Assembly: GCA_022563015.1 (NCBI GenBank)
Contig: JADFOF010000004.1
Coordinates: 1-32,624 of the forward strand
From: Planctomycetota bacterium
GTDB lineage: Bacteria; Planctomycetota; Phycisphaerae; Phycisphaerales; UBA1924
Direction: 5' to 3'
Length of the DNA stretch: 32,624 nt
The notes under the pieces are model-generated. The model searched no databases and had not been told where the DNA came from. It saw only the letters and a program-made list of their open reading frames with translations. Below, in pieces: positions 26,413-32,624 of the stretch. Every line of letters starts with the position of its first letter. Position 1 is the stretch's first letter. A program made the translations under genes and the position numbers.

Positions 26413-28374
26413 ATGCCGTTGCTGACACTCAGCGCCGTCTCTTTCGCGTACGCCTTCGAGCCCATCCTCGACGATGTTTCGTTCGCGGTCGAGCCGGGCC
26501 AGCGCATCGCGCTTGTCGGCCGCAACGGCGCGGGCAAGACCACGCTGCTGAACATTGTCGCCGGGCGGATCGAGCCGGACTCGGGCACCAGGTCGATCGC
26601 CAAGACCGTCCGCATCGGCGTGCTGGACCAGCACCCGACTCTCGACCCGGACGAGACCCTGCGCGGCGAGGCCGAGGCCGCCTTCGCACAGCTCCACGAA
26701 CTCCATCGCCGCATCGACGACCTTTACGCCCGCATGGCCGACGATGACGCGAACACGCAACAGCTCATGAATCGCCTGGGTGCGCTCGAACGCGAGATGG
26801 AGGCCAAGGGCGGGTACGCGGTCGGCCACCGCATCGACGCCATTCTGCACGGGCTTGGGTTCAGCGATGACGATTTCACGCTGCCGGTCTCGGGTCTGTC
26901 CGGCGGCCAGCGCTCCAGGCTCGCGTTGGCCAAGCTGCTGCTGGACGAGCCGGACCTGCTCCTGCTCGACGAGCCGACCAACCACCTCGACGCCGCCGGC
27001 TGCGAGTGGCTCGAGCAGTTCCTCGCCGAGCGCTTCACCGGGGCCGTCGTCATGGTCAGCCACGACCGCTACATGCTCGACCGCGTTGTCGGCCGCATCG
27101 TCGAGGTCGAGCACGCGCGGCTGATCGAGTACCCGGGATCTTTCAGCCAGTTCCGCGAGATCCGCGCCCAGCGGCGACTCACGCAATTGCGCGCGCACGA
27201 GAAACAGCAGACGCGCTTCAAGCGCCAGGAGCACTTCATCGCCAGGTTCAAGGAAGGCCAGCGCGCCAAGCAGGCCCGCGGACGCCAGACACGCCTGGAC
27301 CGCGAGCGACGATCCGAAGCGATCGAGCGCCCGCTGGAACTCGACACCTTCAACATCTCGTTCCCACCCGCGCCCCGGCCCGGCGACCTGGTCGCCATCG
27401 TCCGCGATGCCGCTGTCACCTTCGCCACCGACTCGGGCGAGGATTTCACGCTTTTTTCAGGGCTTAGCCTCACGGTCTCGCGCGGCGAACGCTGGGGCAT
27501 CATCGGGCCCAACGGCGTCGGCAAGACCACGCTCATCAGGGCCATCCTCGGCGAAGTTTCCTTGACGGCGGGCTCAGCACGCTTAGGCACAAACGTTCAC
27601 GTCGGGTATTTTCAGCAGACGCTCGAAGCCCCCGACGACACGCCCGTGTATCGGTTCATCCAGGGCGCTATACGCCGCGAGAACCCGGACCTGGCGCTCT
27701 CCGAGCAGGCCGCGCGCGACCTCGCCGGCGCGTTCCTCTTCTCCGGCGACGACCAGGACTCTCCGATGAACGAACTGAGCGGCGGCGAGCACAGCCGCGC
27801 CCGTCTGGCCGCCCTGCTCGCCTCGGCCAGGAACCTGCTCGTGCTCGACGAGCCGACCAATCACCTCGACATTCCGTCCGCCGAACGGCTCGAACAGACA
27901 CTCAAGCCGACGAAGCAAGGCGGCGCATACGACGGCACGCTCATCCTTGTCAGCCACGACCGCGCCCTCATCGACGCTTTGTGCGACCACCTGCTCGTGT
28001 TCGACGGCCGGGGCGGGGTGGCGGTGTATCACGGCAACTACACGCAGTGGCGCGAGCATGTCGCCGCGCAGGCTCGGTCGGCGTCAGACCGGCCGGCGCT
28101 CAAGGCCAAGTCCAACACCTCTGCCCCCACCGTCGCGACCGACTCAGCACCCAGTGCAGCGAAACGCAATCCATTCAGCTGGATGCGGCCCGAGCAGCTG
28201 GAGCAGCGCATCGAGCGGATCACGAGCGAGATGGGGGCGCTGGACGCCAGGCTCGACGACCCCGACCTCTACACCGACCGCGACGCATCGCAAAGCGTGC
28301 TCGACACGCGCCAAAAGCTCAAGGAACAACTCGAAGCCCTGGAGGAGGAGTGGCTCCGCAAGGCGGAGGGTTGA
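26413..28374 (+). CDS. ABC-F family ATP-binding protein (Uup-like)
   Basis: A 653-residue protein with two ABC domains and no membrane segments, so it is an ABC-F translation-factor-type protein rather than a transporter. First NBD: Walker A GRNGAGKTT at residue 36, signature LSGGQRSRLALAKLL at 162, Walker B LLLLDEPTNHLD ending with D186-E187. Second NBD: Walker A GPNGVGKTT at 365, signature LSGGEHSRARLAALL at 455, Walker B LLVLDEPTNHLD ending with D479-E480. The linker (around residues 245-310) is highly charged (KQQTRFKRQEHFIARFKEGQ), as expected for the P-site tRNA interaction motif. A C-terminal coiled coil (PFSWMRPEQLEQRIERITSEM to LEALEEEWLRK) resembles Uup. The start at 26413 (MPLLTLSAVSFAYAFEPI) is fixed by the domain. 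In-frame sequence upstream is antisense to the DUF481 gene. Confidence 0.96.
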   Translation: MPLLTLSAVSFAYAFEPILDDVSFAVEPGQRIALVGRNGAGKTTLLNIVAGRIEPDSGTRSIAKTVRIGVLDQHPTLDPDETLRGEAEAAFAQLHELHRRIDDLYARMADDDANTQQLMNRLGALEREMEAKGGYAVGHRIDAILHGLGFSDDDFTLPVSGLSGGQRSRLALAKLLLDEPDLLLLDEPTNHLDAAGCEWLEQFLAERFTGAVVMVSHDRYMLDRVVGRIVEVEHARLIEYPGSFSQFREIRAQRRLTQLRAHEKQQTRFKRQEHFIARFKEGQRAKQARGRQTRLDRERRSEAIERPLELDTFNISFPPAPRPGDLVAIVRDAAVTFATDSGEDFTLFSGLSLTVSRGERWGIIGPNGVGKTTLIRAILGEVSLTAGSARLGTNVHVGYFQQTLEAPDDTPVYRFIQGAIRRENPDLALSEQAARDLAGAFLFSGDDQDSPMNELSGGEHSRARLAALLASARNLLVLDEPTNHLDIPSAERLEQTLKPTKQGGAYDGTLILVSHDRALIDALCDHLLVFDGRGGVAVYHGNYTQWREHVAAQARSASDRPALKAKSNTSAPTVATDSAPSAAKRNPFSWMRPEQLEQRIERITSEMGALDARLDDPDLYTDRDASQSVLDTRQKLKEQLEALEEEWLRKAEG

Positions 28375-28380
28375 GAGACA

Positions 28381-28446
28381 GTTCTGGTTGCTAACGCGAA
28401 GGCCGTTCTGATTTCTAACGCGAAGGTCGCGAAGAGCGCGAAGGGG
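28381..28446. repeat. Tandem 24-bp repeat and AACGCGAAGG-type dispersed repeat
   Basis: Two direct 24-bp units (28381-28404 and 28405-28428; GTTCTG-TT-CTAACGCGAAGG) differ at only a few positions. The second runs into GTCGCGAAGAGCGCGAAGG. The same CGCGAAGG-ACGCCAAGAGCGCG style of repeat appears in reverse at about 32311-32350. Such purine-rich GCGAAG repeats occur between genes in many environmental genomes; no function is evident. It fills the gap between the ABC-F gene and the next CDS. Confidence 0.6.
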
Positions 28447-28509
28447 TCTGTAGCGGGGCGGTGGGACCGTGCGACAAACTCTGCGTCACTGTGATACACT
28501 CGGTTCACC

Positions 28510-28851
28510 ATGACTTCGAACCAAGACAGCAGCAAAAACGACAAGCCCGGTCCAGCCTGTCTGTCGAACTTGTATAGGGGCCTGTGCTGGGTATGTGCAG
28601 TGCTGGCTGTGCTGACGGTGGTGCTTGCGGTGACTGGCGTGTTAGGTGAAGACAGTTGGGACGCGATAGTGTTCATCATATTCGGCCTCATCCTTGGGGC
28701 CTTCAGCGGGTGCTTCGGTGCTGTGCAGTATTCGCGTTTGACGGCGAGCGGATCAGGCAAGGACGCCGACAAGGCTGTGGCTCGTAAGCTCGGTGAGAGT
28801 ACCAGGATGATTGATCGACCGCGAAGTCACACGTCGCGGGATAATTCGTAA
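28510..28851 (+). CDS. Small two-helix membrane protein
   Basis: A 113-residue protein. The N-terminus is soluble (MTSNQDSSKNDKPGPACLSN). Two hydrophobic helices follow: ~25-45 (LCWVCAVLAVLTVVLAVTGVLG) and ~53-72 (AIVFIIFGLILGAFSGCFGAV). The tail is basic and polar (GKDADKAVARKLGESTRMID). Base composition is lower in GC than the neighbours and there is no strong ribosome-binding box, so the gene call is less certain. No family recognised. Confidence 0.5.
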   Translation: MTSNQDSSKNDKPGPACLSNLYRGLCWVCAVLAVLTVVLAVTGVLGEDSWDAIVFIIFGLILGAFSGCFGAVQYSRLTASGSGKDADKAVARKLGESTRMIDRPRSHTSRDNS

Positions 28852-29399
28852 CGCGTGCAAACCCCTGCACTTCTCGTGGATCAGGTTTTGATCTGTGCCT
28901 TAGGGCCGGACGTGGCTGTGCCTCAGTTGATCCGTGGCGACAACCGGATCGTGCGATGGAGTGAATCTACATCCTGCGGAGTATGGCGTCAACAGATCGA
29001 GAGCCGACACTCCCACACGAGTGGTGCGTCATTGTTCCGCCTCTATCGCTCATCTGCTCTGGTATGAAGCCGAGCCGCTCAAAGTTGTGCGAACAGCACA
29101 GAACGTGACTCAATTCTGTGGCCGTTTGAGAACAGGCCCCTTCAATGCCGATCAGAGGTAAGCGATCGGAACGTGTGACTCCAGTTGGCGGATGTTACGC
29201 TTGTGCTCACAGAGCTGGGCAGTGGAGCCGGGCGAAGGCAAAGATGGAACGGTCGGAATATGCATGTTGGCTCGCCCGTCGATTCGTGTACGGAGTGGTC
29301 TGAGTGCGTGGCGCCGGTTCGAGGTTCGTTCGACGACGGGCTGAAAGCCGCCGAGGTGCGCAGCGTGATTGAACTCTGCGGTCTTTTAGGGAGTATCGC
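28852..29399 (+). other. 548-nt stretch with no supported gene
   Basis: Between the small membrane protein and the PilZ-REC-HPt gene I see no frame with a domain, a good ribosome-binding site or gene-like codon use. The several short frames here overlap each other and do not look like proteins. The right end carries AGGGAG (about 29387-29393), the ribosome-binding box of the next gene. GC is lower than in the core of the contig. It may hold regulatory sequence or a decayed gene. Confidence 0.45.
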
Positions 29400-30479
29400 A
29401 TGGACGAGTCAGAGTATTCGGATGTGATCCGTATCCCGCCGGCGGAGCTGAAAAAGATCATCGAGCAGTGCATCGGGGCCGGCCGAGCGAAACGCATTCA
29501 GTACAACAGCATTGGCCTGACCGTCATGCACCCCGGCGGCACGCAGGCGAGATTCCAGGTGCACACACTGGACCTGTCCGCAACAGGCCTTGGGTTTCTT
29601 CACGGCGGCTACCTGCACAAGGGCTCCAAGTGCAGTATCCTCCTCAAAGGAGTCGGCGACACGTCGCTCAAAGTGACCGGGCAGATCACGAACTGCCTGC
29701 ACATCACCGGCTGTGTGCATAGAGTCGGAATGAAGTTCGACTGCCCCGCCGACATTGAGCGCTTACTCGGCGCAAACAATGAAGATGGTTCGCTGACGGG
29801 CAGACTGCTGTTCATCGAACAATCAGAACCGGAGCGAGGCCTCATGAAGCACGGGCTTCGCAGCACGAACATCGAGGTCATCGGCTTTGCTGCACCCGTC
29901 AAGGCGACGAGCTACCTGCGCTCCCACTCCGTCGAGCGCGTGTTGAGCGACATCGCGACGATCGAAGACTCGGTAACCGAGACGATTCTTTCGATCCGCA
30001 AGGCGAGCTATCGCGGACCGATCCTGTTGACGACGACCGATCAGAGATCCCCGGCCCTGTCCAAGGCCAAGGAACTGGGCGCCGGTCCTGCGCTGAACAA
30101 GCCGTTCGAGCCGTCCGAACTCATCCTGTTTTTGAGCGAGAACTGGGTCGATGAGGACGAAGACGATCAGGACGCCGATGCGCCCGACAGCGGCCTGCTT
30201 CGGCTGCTCGAATCCTACATCACGCAGGTTCACAATCTCACACGAGAGCTGGATGCGGCCACCCTGAGCGCTGATTACAGGCTGACACTCGGCGTCTGCC
30301 ACCGGTTCAAGGGCAGCGGCGCGCCGTTCGGCTTTTCGGATATCACCCAGGCGGCCTCTGAAGCCATCACCGCGCTCTACGCCGGCGGATCCATCCCCGA
30401 TGCCAGCGCGGAGCTTCGCAAACTTCGAGAAGTCTGCGCCCGGATCGATCTCAGTCAATCGGACCTTCTTGTCCCGTAA
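29400..30479 (+). CDS. PilZ - receiver-like - HPt signalling protein
   Basis: A 359-residue protein; ATG at 29400 after an AGGGAG box. Residues ~20-125 resemble a PilZ (cyclic-di-GMP) domain: arginines R29/R32 in GRAKRIQ and the signature D58-x-S60-x2-G63 (DLSATGLGF), with a barrel-like run to VHRVGMKFDCP. Residues ~134-248 look like a receiver fold: beta strand RLLFIE, a possible phospho-acceptor D184 in VLSDIATIED, T-type ILLTTTD and K234 in NKPFEPSEL. The acidic pair at the first strand is replaced by E, so it may be only pseudo-receiver. After an acidic linker (DEDEDDQDAD), residues ~264-355 match an HPt bundle with H301 in CHRFKGSGAPFGF. The order PilZ-REC-HPt suggests a c-di-GMP-linked phosphorelay node. 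Gene neighbours give no partner. Confidence 0.75.
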   Translation: MDESEYSDVIRIPPAELKKIIEQCIGAGRAKRIQYNSIGLTVMHPGGTQARFQVHTLDLSATGLGFLHGGYLHKGSKCSILLKGVGDTSLKVTGQITNCLHITGCVHRVGMKFDCPADIERLLGANNEDGSLTGRLLFIEQSEPERGLMKHGLRSTNIEVIGFAAPVKATSYLRSHSVERVLSDIATIEDSVTETILSIRKASYRGPILLTTTDQRSPALSKAKELGAGPALNKPFEPSELILFLSENWVDEDEDDQDADAPDSGLLRLLESYITQVHNLTRELDAATLSADYRLTLGVCHRFKGSGAPFGFSDITQAASEAITALYAGGSIPDASAELRKLREVCARIDLSQSDLLVP

Positions 30480-30674
30480 CGATCGATCGTGCGATTGGCC
30501 TGCCCCACATGCCCGGTTCGATTTCGGCGATGGAATGGGGCTGGAACAAGGAGTGCTGGCGGCGGTTCAAACCGACGCGTGCGAAGACTCGGCATTGAGG
30601 TACATGAGGCTGTCCAGCCTGTGTGCCGTAAGTCGGGTTGCCGATGAGAACGGCGGCGATACGAATCAGCATCA

Positions 30675-31025
30675 ATGCCGAAGTTCGCAAGGATGCGGCG
30701 ATACGAACTCGCGGACGAACAATGGGCGTTGATCGAGGACCTGTTCCCGCCCGAGCGGGGCCACGCAGAGCCCGCCGATCAGAGGCCAACCAGATGGCCA
30801 TCCGATGTCAACTTTGATCGAGCAGATGCAAGGTCTGATCGACAAGAGATGAGCTTTGATCGAGCCGAGGTGAACTTTGATCGAGCCGAGGCGAGCGATG
30901 ATCGAACGGAGGCGGGCTCGGCGTGGTGCGGAAAGGGGGGAGATCTTCCGCAGGGTTTGGGAATCTCTGGATTCCCAATCCCCTGCAAGGAATTGTATGG
31001 GCTATCGCCCGATTCCAGAGGATGA
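30675..31025 (+). pseudogene. IS5-type transposase N-terminal remnant fused to heptad repeats
   Basis: A 116-residue open frame. Residues 1-~34 (MRRYELADEQWALIEDLFPPERG) match the N-terminus of IS5/DUF4096-type transposases ('RYELTDEQWALIEPLLP'). It then diverges at ~QRPTRWP, before the 'NAILWILRTGAPWRDLP' part and long before any DDE residue, so it cannot be an active transposase. Residues 45-79 are five heptads of the form V-N-F-D-R-A-E, produced by five 21-bp tandem repeats. The rest of the frame is featureless. I call it a transposon remnant; the repeat tract could be independent. Confidence 0.7.
30807..30911. repeat. Five tandem 21-bp repeats encoding heptads
   Basis: Units of 21 bp at 30807, 30828, 30849, 30870 and 30891. 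The third and fourth are nearly identical (.TGA.CTTTGATCGAGCCGAG); the others are diverged but keep GATCGA at the same place. In the plus frame each unit encodes one heptad, VNFDRAD, ARSDRQE, MSFDRAE, VNFDRAE, ASDDRTE. On the opposite strand it also stays open (SKxxSAR heptads). The frame is kept because 21 is a multiple of 3. Confidence 0.85.
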
Positions 31026-31049
31026 GCACGCGAGCGCCCTCCCACACTG

Positions 31050-31129
31050 TGCCGCTCCCCTGTCGGCGGAGCGATCGCGGACGGCTGCATTGAGCCGCAC
31101 GCATACAATCCCTCCGCAGGGGAGCGGCA
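31050..31129. repeat. 13-bp perfect inverted repeat
   Basis: TGCCGCTCCCCTG (31050-31062) and its exact reverse complement (31117-31129) enclose 54 nt, with no gene inside. It could be the ends of a small mobile fragment or a stem. It lies in the degraded region downstream of the transposase remnant. Confidence 0.4.
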
Positions 31130-31230
31130 GGCGACATCGGTAGTCCACCCGGCAGTGTGCTTCATGTTCGCCGACGCACTGGTGGGAAAGCCACCAGCAG
31201 CATCGGGCGAGGCCACACTCGGCTCGGTAA

Positions 31231-32157
31231 TCATCGGGATGCCAATCCCCGTATGTATTCAAGAGTAAGAGTGGAATCTACTCCGTGAAGCCAGTCAACT
31301 AACAGATTGACTTTCCCAGCGATCCGAGGGTGCTTATCGTACGCATCCCACAACCACGGAACACCCATCATCATATAAGTAATGGTCTCCGCGATGTCAT
31401 TCCCGATCGACGATTGAGCATATCCGGTCACGAATCCTCGCTTTGCCCACTCTTGGCTTGACCGCGCTTCATACTCTGGATCTGCCAACAGTGCCACGCT
31501 GAACTCCGGATACCTGTACCCCAACGGCAGAAACTCAATCCACCTTTCCGCACTGAACGACGATTGGTTTCGATACAAGAGTAGAGTTGCGAATTCGTGA
31601 TGAATCGAGGCCTCCAACTGCTTCTTGGTACGGGCTCCTCGGGCGTTACCGTTACGGGCGATGATAATTCGATCGGGGGCTGGTGCCCATGTTCCACCGA
31701 TGTGTGCCCCATGCAGTTTGGCCGAAGAAACACAAACCACGAGGGTCAGCGATTCTCGCACGAGATTCTCAGGATACGCCGCGAGTGAAGATTGCAGAAC
31801 CTCCCGCATGAAAGGCAGATCGTACTCAGATAGTGGCTCGACACTGAGCGTGTCATCGTCCTTCGTCAGCAGACTGACTGAAGGGTTGATGATCACCTCG
31901 TATGCTGACAAGTCACCGTGCCGTCGTCGGATCTCCTTGTTGGGGTTGTCCGCACGCACGTCACCTGTAGCGCTCGAACTCTTCTGATCGACGGCGTCAG
32001 CAGCTCGCACGACACCAGTGGGCTGGGTAGTACAACCAACAACGGTTGTACAGACCATGATCGCGGTCGCCCAGGGGGCTGTCCAGTTCATGGCTGATCG
32101 GCTTCTCAACACACTTGAGTACGTTCCAGAACTGAGCCCTCGTTGCATTCGTTTCAT
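31231..32157 (-). CDS. Zincin-like lipoprotein with degenerate HExxH motif
   Basis: A 308-residue protein from the ATG at 32157 (GGAAGGGG box ~8 nt before it). A later ATG at 32091 would give a shorter signal peptide (MNWTAPWATAIMVCTTVVGC). The lipobox is VVGC with C42, so it should be a lipoprotein. The central part has ESLTLVVCVSS and GGTWAPAPDRIIIA, followed by H186-H187-E188-F-A-T191 (HHEFATLL). Further on comes FVTGYAQSS...NDIAETITYMM, with D254 and E257. This layout resembles the putative zinc-binding metallopeptidase lipoproteins (PF15890-like, 'HEFxH ... YA..n..EDFAE'). The second histidine of HExxH is replaced by T191, so catalysis is doubtful. Function unknown. Confidence 0.8.
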   Translation of the reverse strand: MKRMQRGLSSGTYSSVLRSRSAMNWTAPWATAIMVCTTVVGCTTQPTGVVRAADAVDQKSSSATGDVRADNPNKEIRRRHGDLSAYEVIINPSVSLLTKDDDTLSVEPLSEYDLPFMREVLQSSLAAYPENLVRESLTLVVCVSSAKLHGAHIGGTWAPAPDRIIIARNGNARGARTKKQLEASIHHEFATLLLYRNQSSFSAERWIEFLPLGYRYPEFSVALLADPEYEARSSQEWAKRGFVTGYAQSSIGNDIAETITYMMMGVPWLWDAYDKHPRIAGKVNLLVDWLHGVDSTLTLEYIRGLASR

Positions 32158-32310
32158 GTCCAAGCCCCTTCCGTAGACATTCACCGGGCGCCACCAGTCT
32201 GCCGACGGCGGATCTGGCAGTGCGTTTGACGTAGTGTACAGCGCTGGCAGGCACACCGCCGATGGCACCCAATCTACACACATGCCCCCGCCTCATTCCC
32301 CCGCCCCACC

Positions 32311-32429
32311 GCTTCGCGCTCTTGGCGTCCTTCGCGTTCCACTCCGCGCTCTCTGCGTTCAGTCCGCCCGGACGTCGGCTCGGAGATCCGACCTACCTCT
32401 AAACGTCGGCTCGGAGAGCCGACCTACCT
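32311..32429. repeat. Dispersed repeat plus two tandem 31-bp hairpin repeats
   Basis: The stretch around 32311-32362 (GCGCTCTTGGCGTCCTTCGCGTTC) is the reverse of the AACGCGAAGG-type repeat seen at 28381-28446. Next, ACGTCGGCTCGGAGA-CCGACCTACCT occurs twice (32372-32398 and 32403-32429; period 31). Each unit can fold as GTCGGCTC/GAGCCGAC-type hairpin; the second is perfect, the first has a T at one position. The tandem pair ends 6 bases into the coding region of the next minus-strand gene or abuts its stop. Confidence 0.65.
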
Positions 32430-32624
32430 GTGAGTGGACCCGATGCTCTGGGCCGCGCGCGCCAGCGCTTCGTCGGCCTCGGCGTCGGTCATGACGAACG
32501 GCAGGCGGAACCGAACCGATCGCTGCCCGCATGGAAGGACGATGAGCTTCAGCGCGAACATGCCCTTGATCAGGCGGTCCCGCGCCCCGGGGTCCGCCGC
32601 GGTGAACGCGACCAGCGAACCCAC
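32424..32624 (-). CDS. Class III aminotransferase, C-terminal fragment (lysine 6-transaminase-like)
   Basis: The gene enters from the right edge and stops at 32424-32426; about 66 residues are seen. The phrases GSLVAFTAADPGARDRLIKGMF, LKLIVLPCGQRSVRFRLPF and VMTDAEADEALARAAQSI match the C-terminal small domain of PLP-dependent class III aminotransferases, where GLIVLGCGERSIRFRPPL-type sequence is found in L-lysine 6-transaminase and 4-aminobutyrate aminotransferase. The catalytic lysine and most of the fold are outside the window, so the exact substrate cannot be set. Confidence 0.75.
   Translation of the reverse strand: MGSLVAFTAADPGARDRLIKGMFALKLIVLPCGQRSVRFRLPFVMTDAEADEALARAAQSIGSTHR

Noticed and set aside
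31050-31129. Insertion-sequence ends with a full element between them
   Set aside because: Only 54 nt lie between the arms, with no transposase, and no target duplication was found. Kept only as a low-confidence repeat.
30779-31234. A minus-strand frame with SKLxSAR heptads
   Set aside because: It is the reverse reading of the same 21-bp repeats and has no ribosome-binding site or conserved part. I could not tell whether any strand of the repeats is translated.

Overview
This window is very probably a metagenomic contig made of two unrelated genomes joined at about position 2346-2363. The first ~2.35 kb is visibly AT-richer and reads like a gammaproteobacterium: the 3' part of a TalB-type transaldolase, a small membrane protein, and the 5' ~93% of a Rieske/FMN glutamate-synthase-family gene that breaks off in its conserved core. 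From there to the end the DNA is uniformly GC-rich and looks like one planctomycete-type genome. Class Phycisphaerae is my best guess, from the missing rpmD (L30), the extended ribosomal proteins and the accessory gene types. That assignment is inference, not a database match.

Right of the junction, on the minus strand, lies a truncated pheS, then an unknown membrane-anchored protein, then the whole S10-spc-alpha superoperon. In transcription order from 18475 down to 3569 it is rpsJ, rplC, rplD, rplW, rplB, rpsS, rplV, rpsC, rplP, rpmC, rpsQ, rplN, rplX, rplE, rpsN, rpsH, rplF, rplR, rpsE, rplO, secY, rpmJ, rpsM, rpsK, rpoA, rplQ. Gene order is classical, but rpmD, adk, map, infA and rpsD are absent from their usual slots. 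A terminator-like hairpin follows rplQ. Several ribosomal proteins are non-standard: uL22 carries an N-terminal XRE-like helix-turn-helix domain, uS14 is the short form but has lost most zinc cysteines, and bL17 has a ~55-residue insertion plus a long tail.

From 18.9 kb onward the region is accessory and mostly on the plus strand: an unknown exported 500-aa protein divergent from the S10 operon, an M28 peptidase lipoprotein with an inserted beta-type domain, a small membrane protein, an asparagine synthetase, a DUF481-type outer-membrane protein (minus), an ABC-F ATPase, a two-helix membrane protein and a PilZ-receiver-HPt signalling protein. The right end (30.5-32.6 kb) is degraded. It holds an IS5-type transposase remnant fused to five tandem 21-bp repeats, a zincin-like lipoprotein with a broken HExxH motif, repeat sequences, and the C-terminus of a class III aminotransferase running off the edge.

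A ~90-98 bp imperfect palindrome occurs twice in opposite orientation (6726-6815 and 20449-20546), which points to a dispersed mobile palindromic repeat. I saw no rRNA, tRNA, CRISPR array or prophage. No complete undescribed system stands out. The best leads are the uL22-HTH fusion, the palindrome family and the PilZ-REC-HPt protein.
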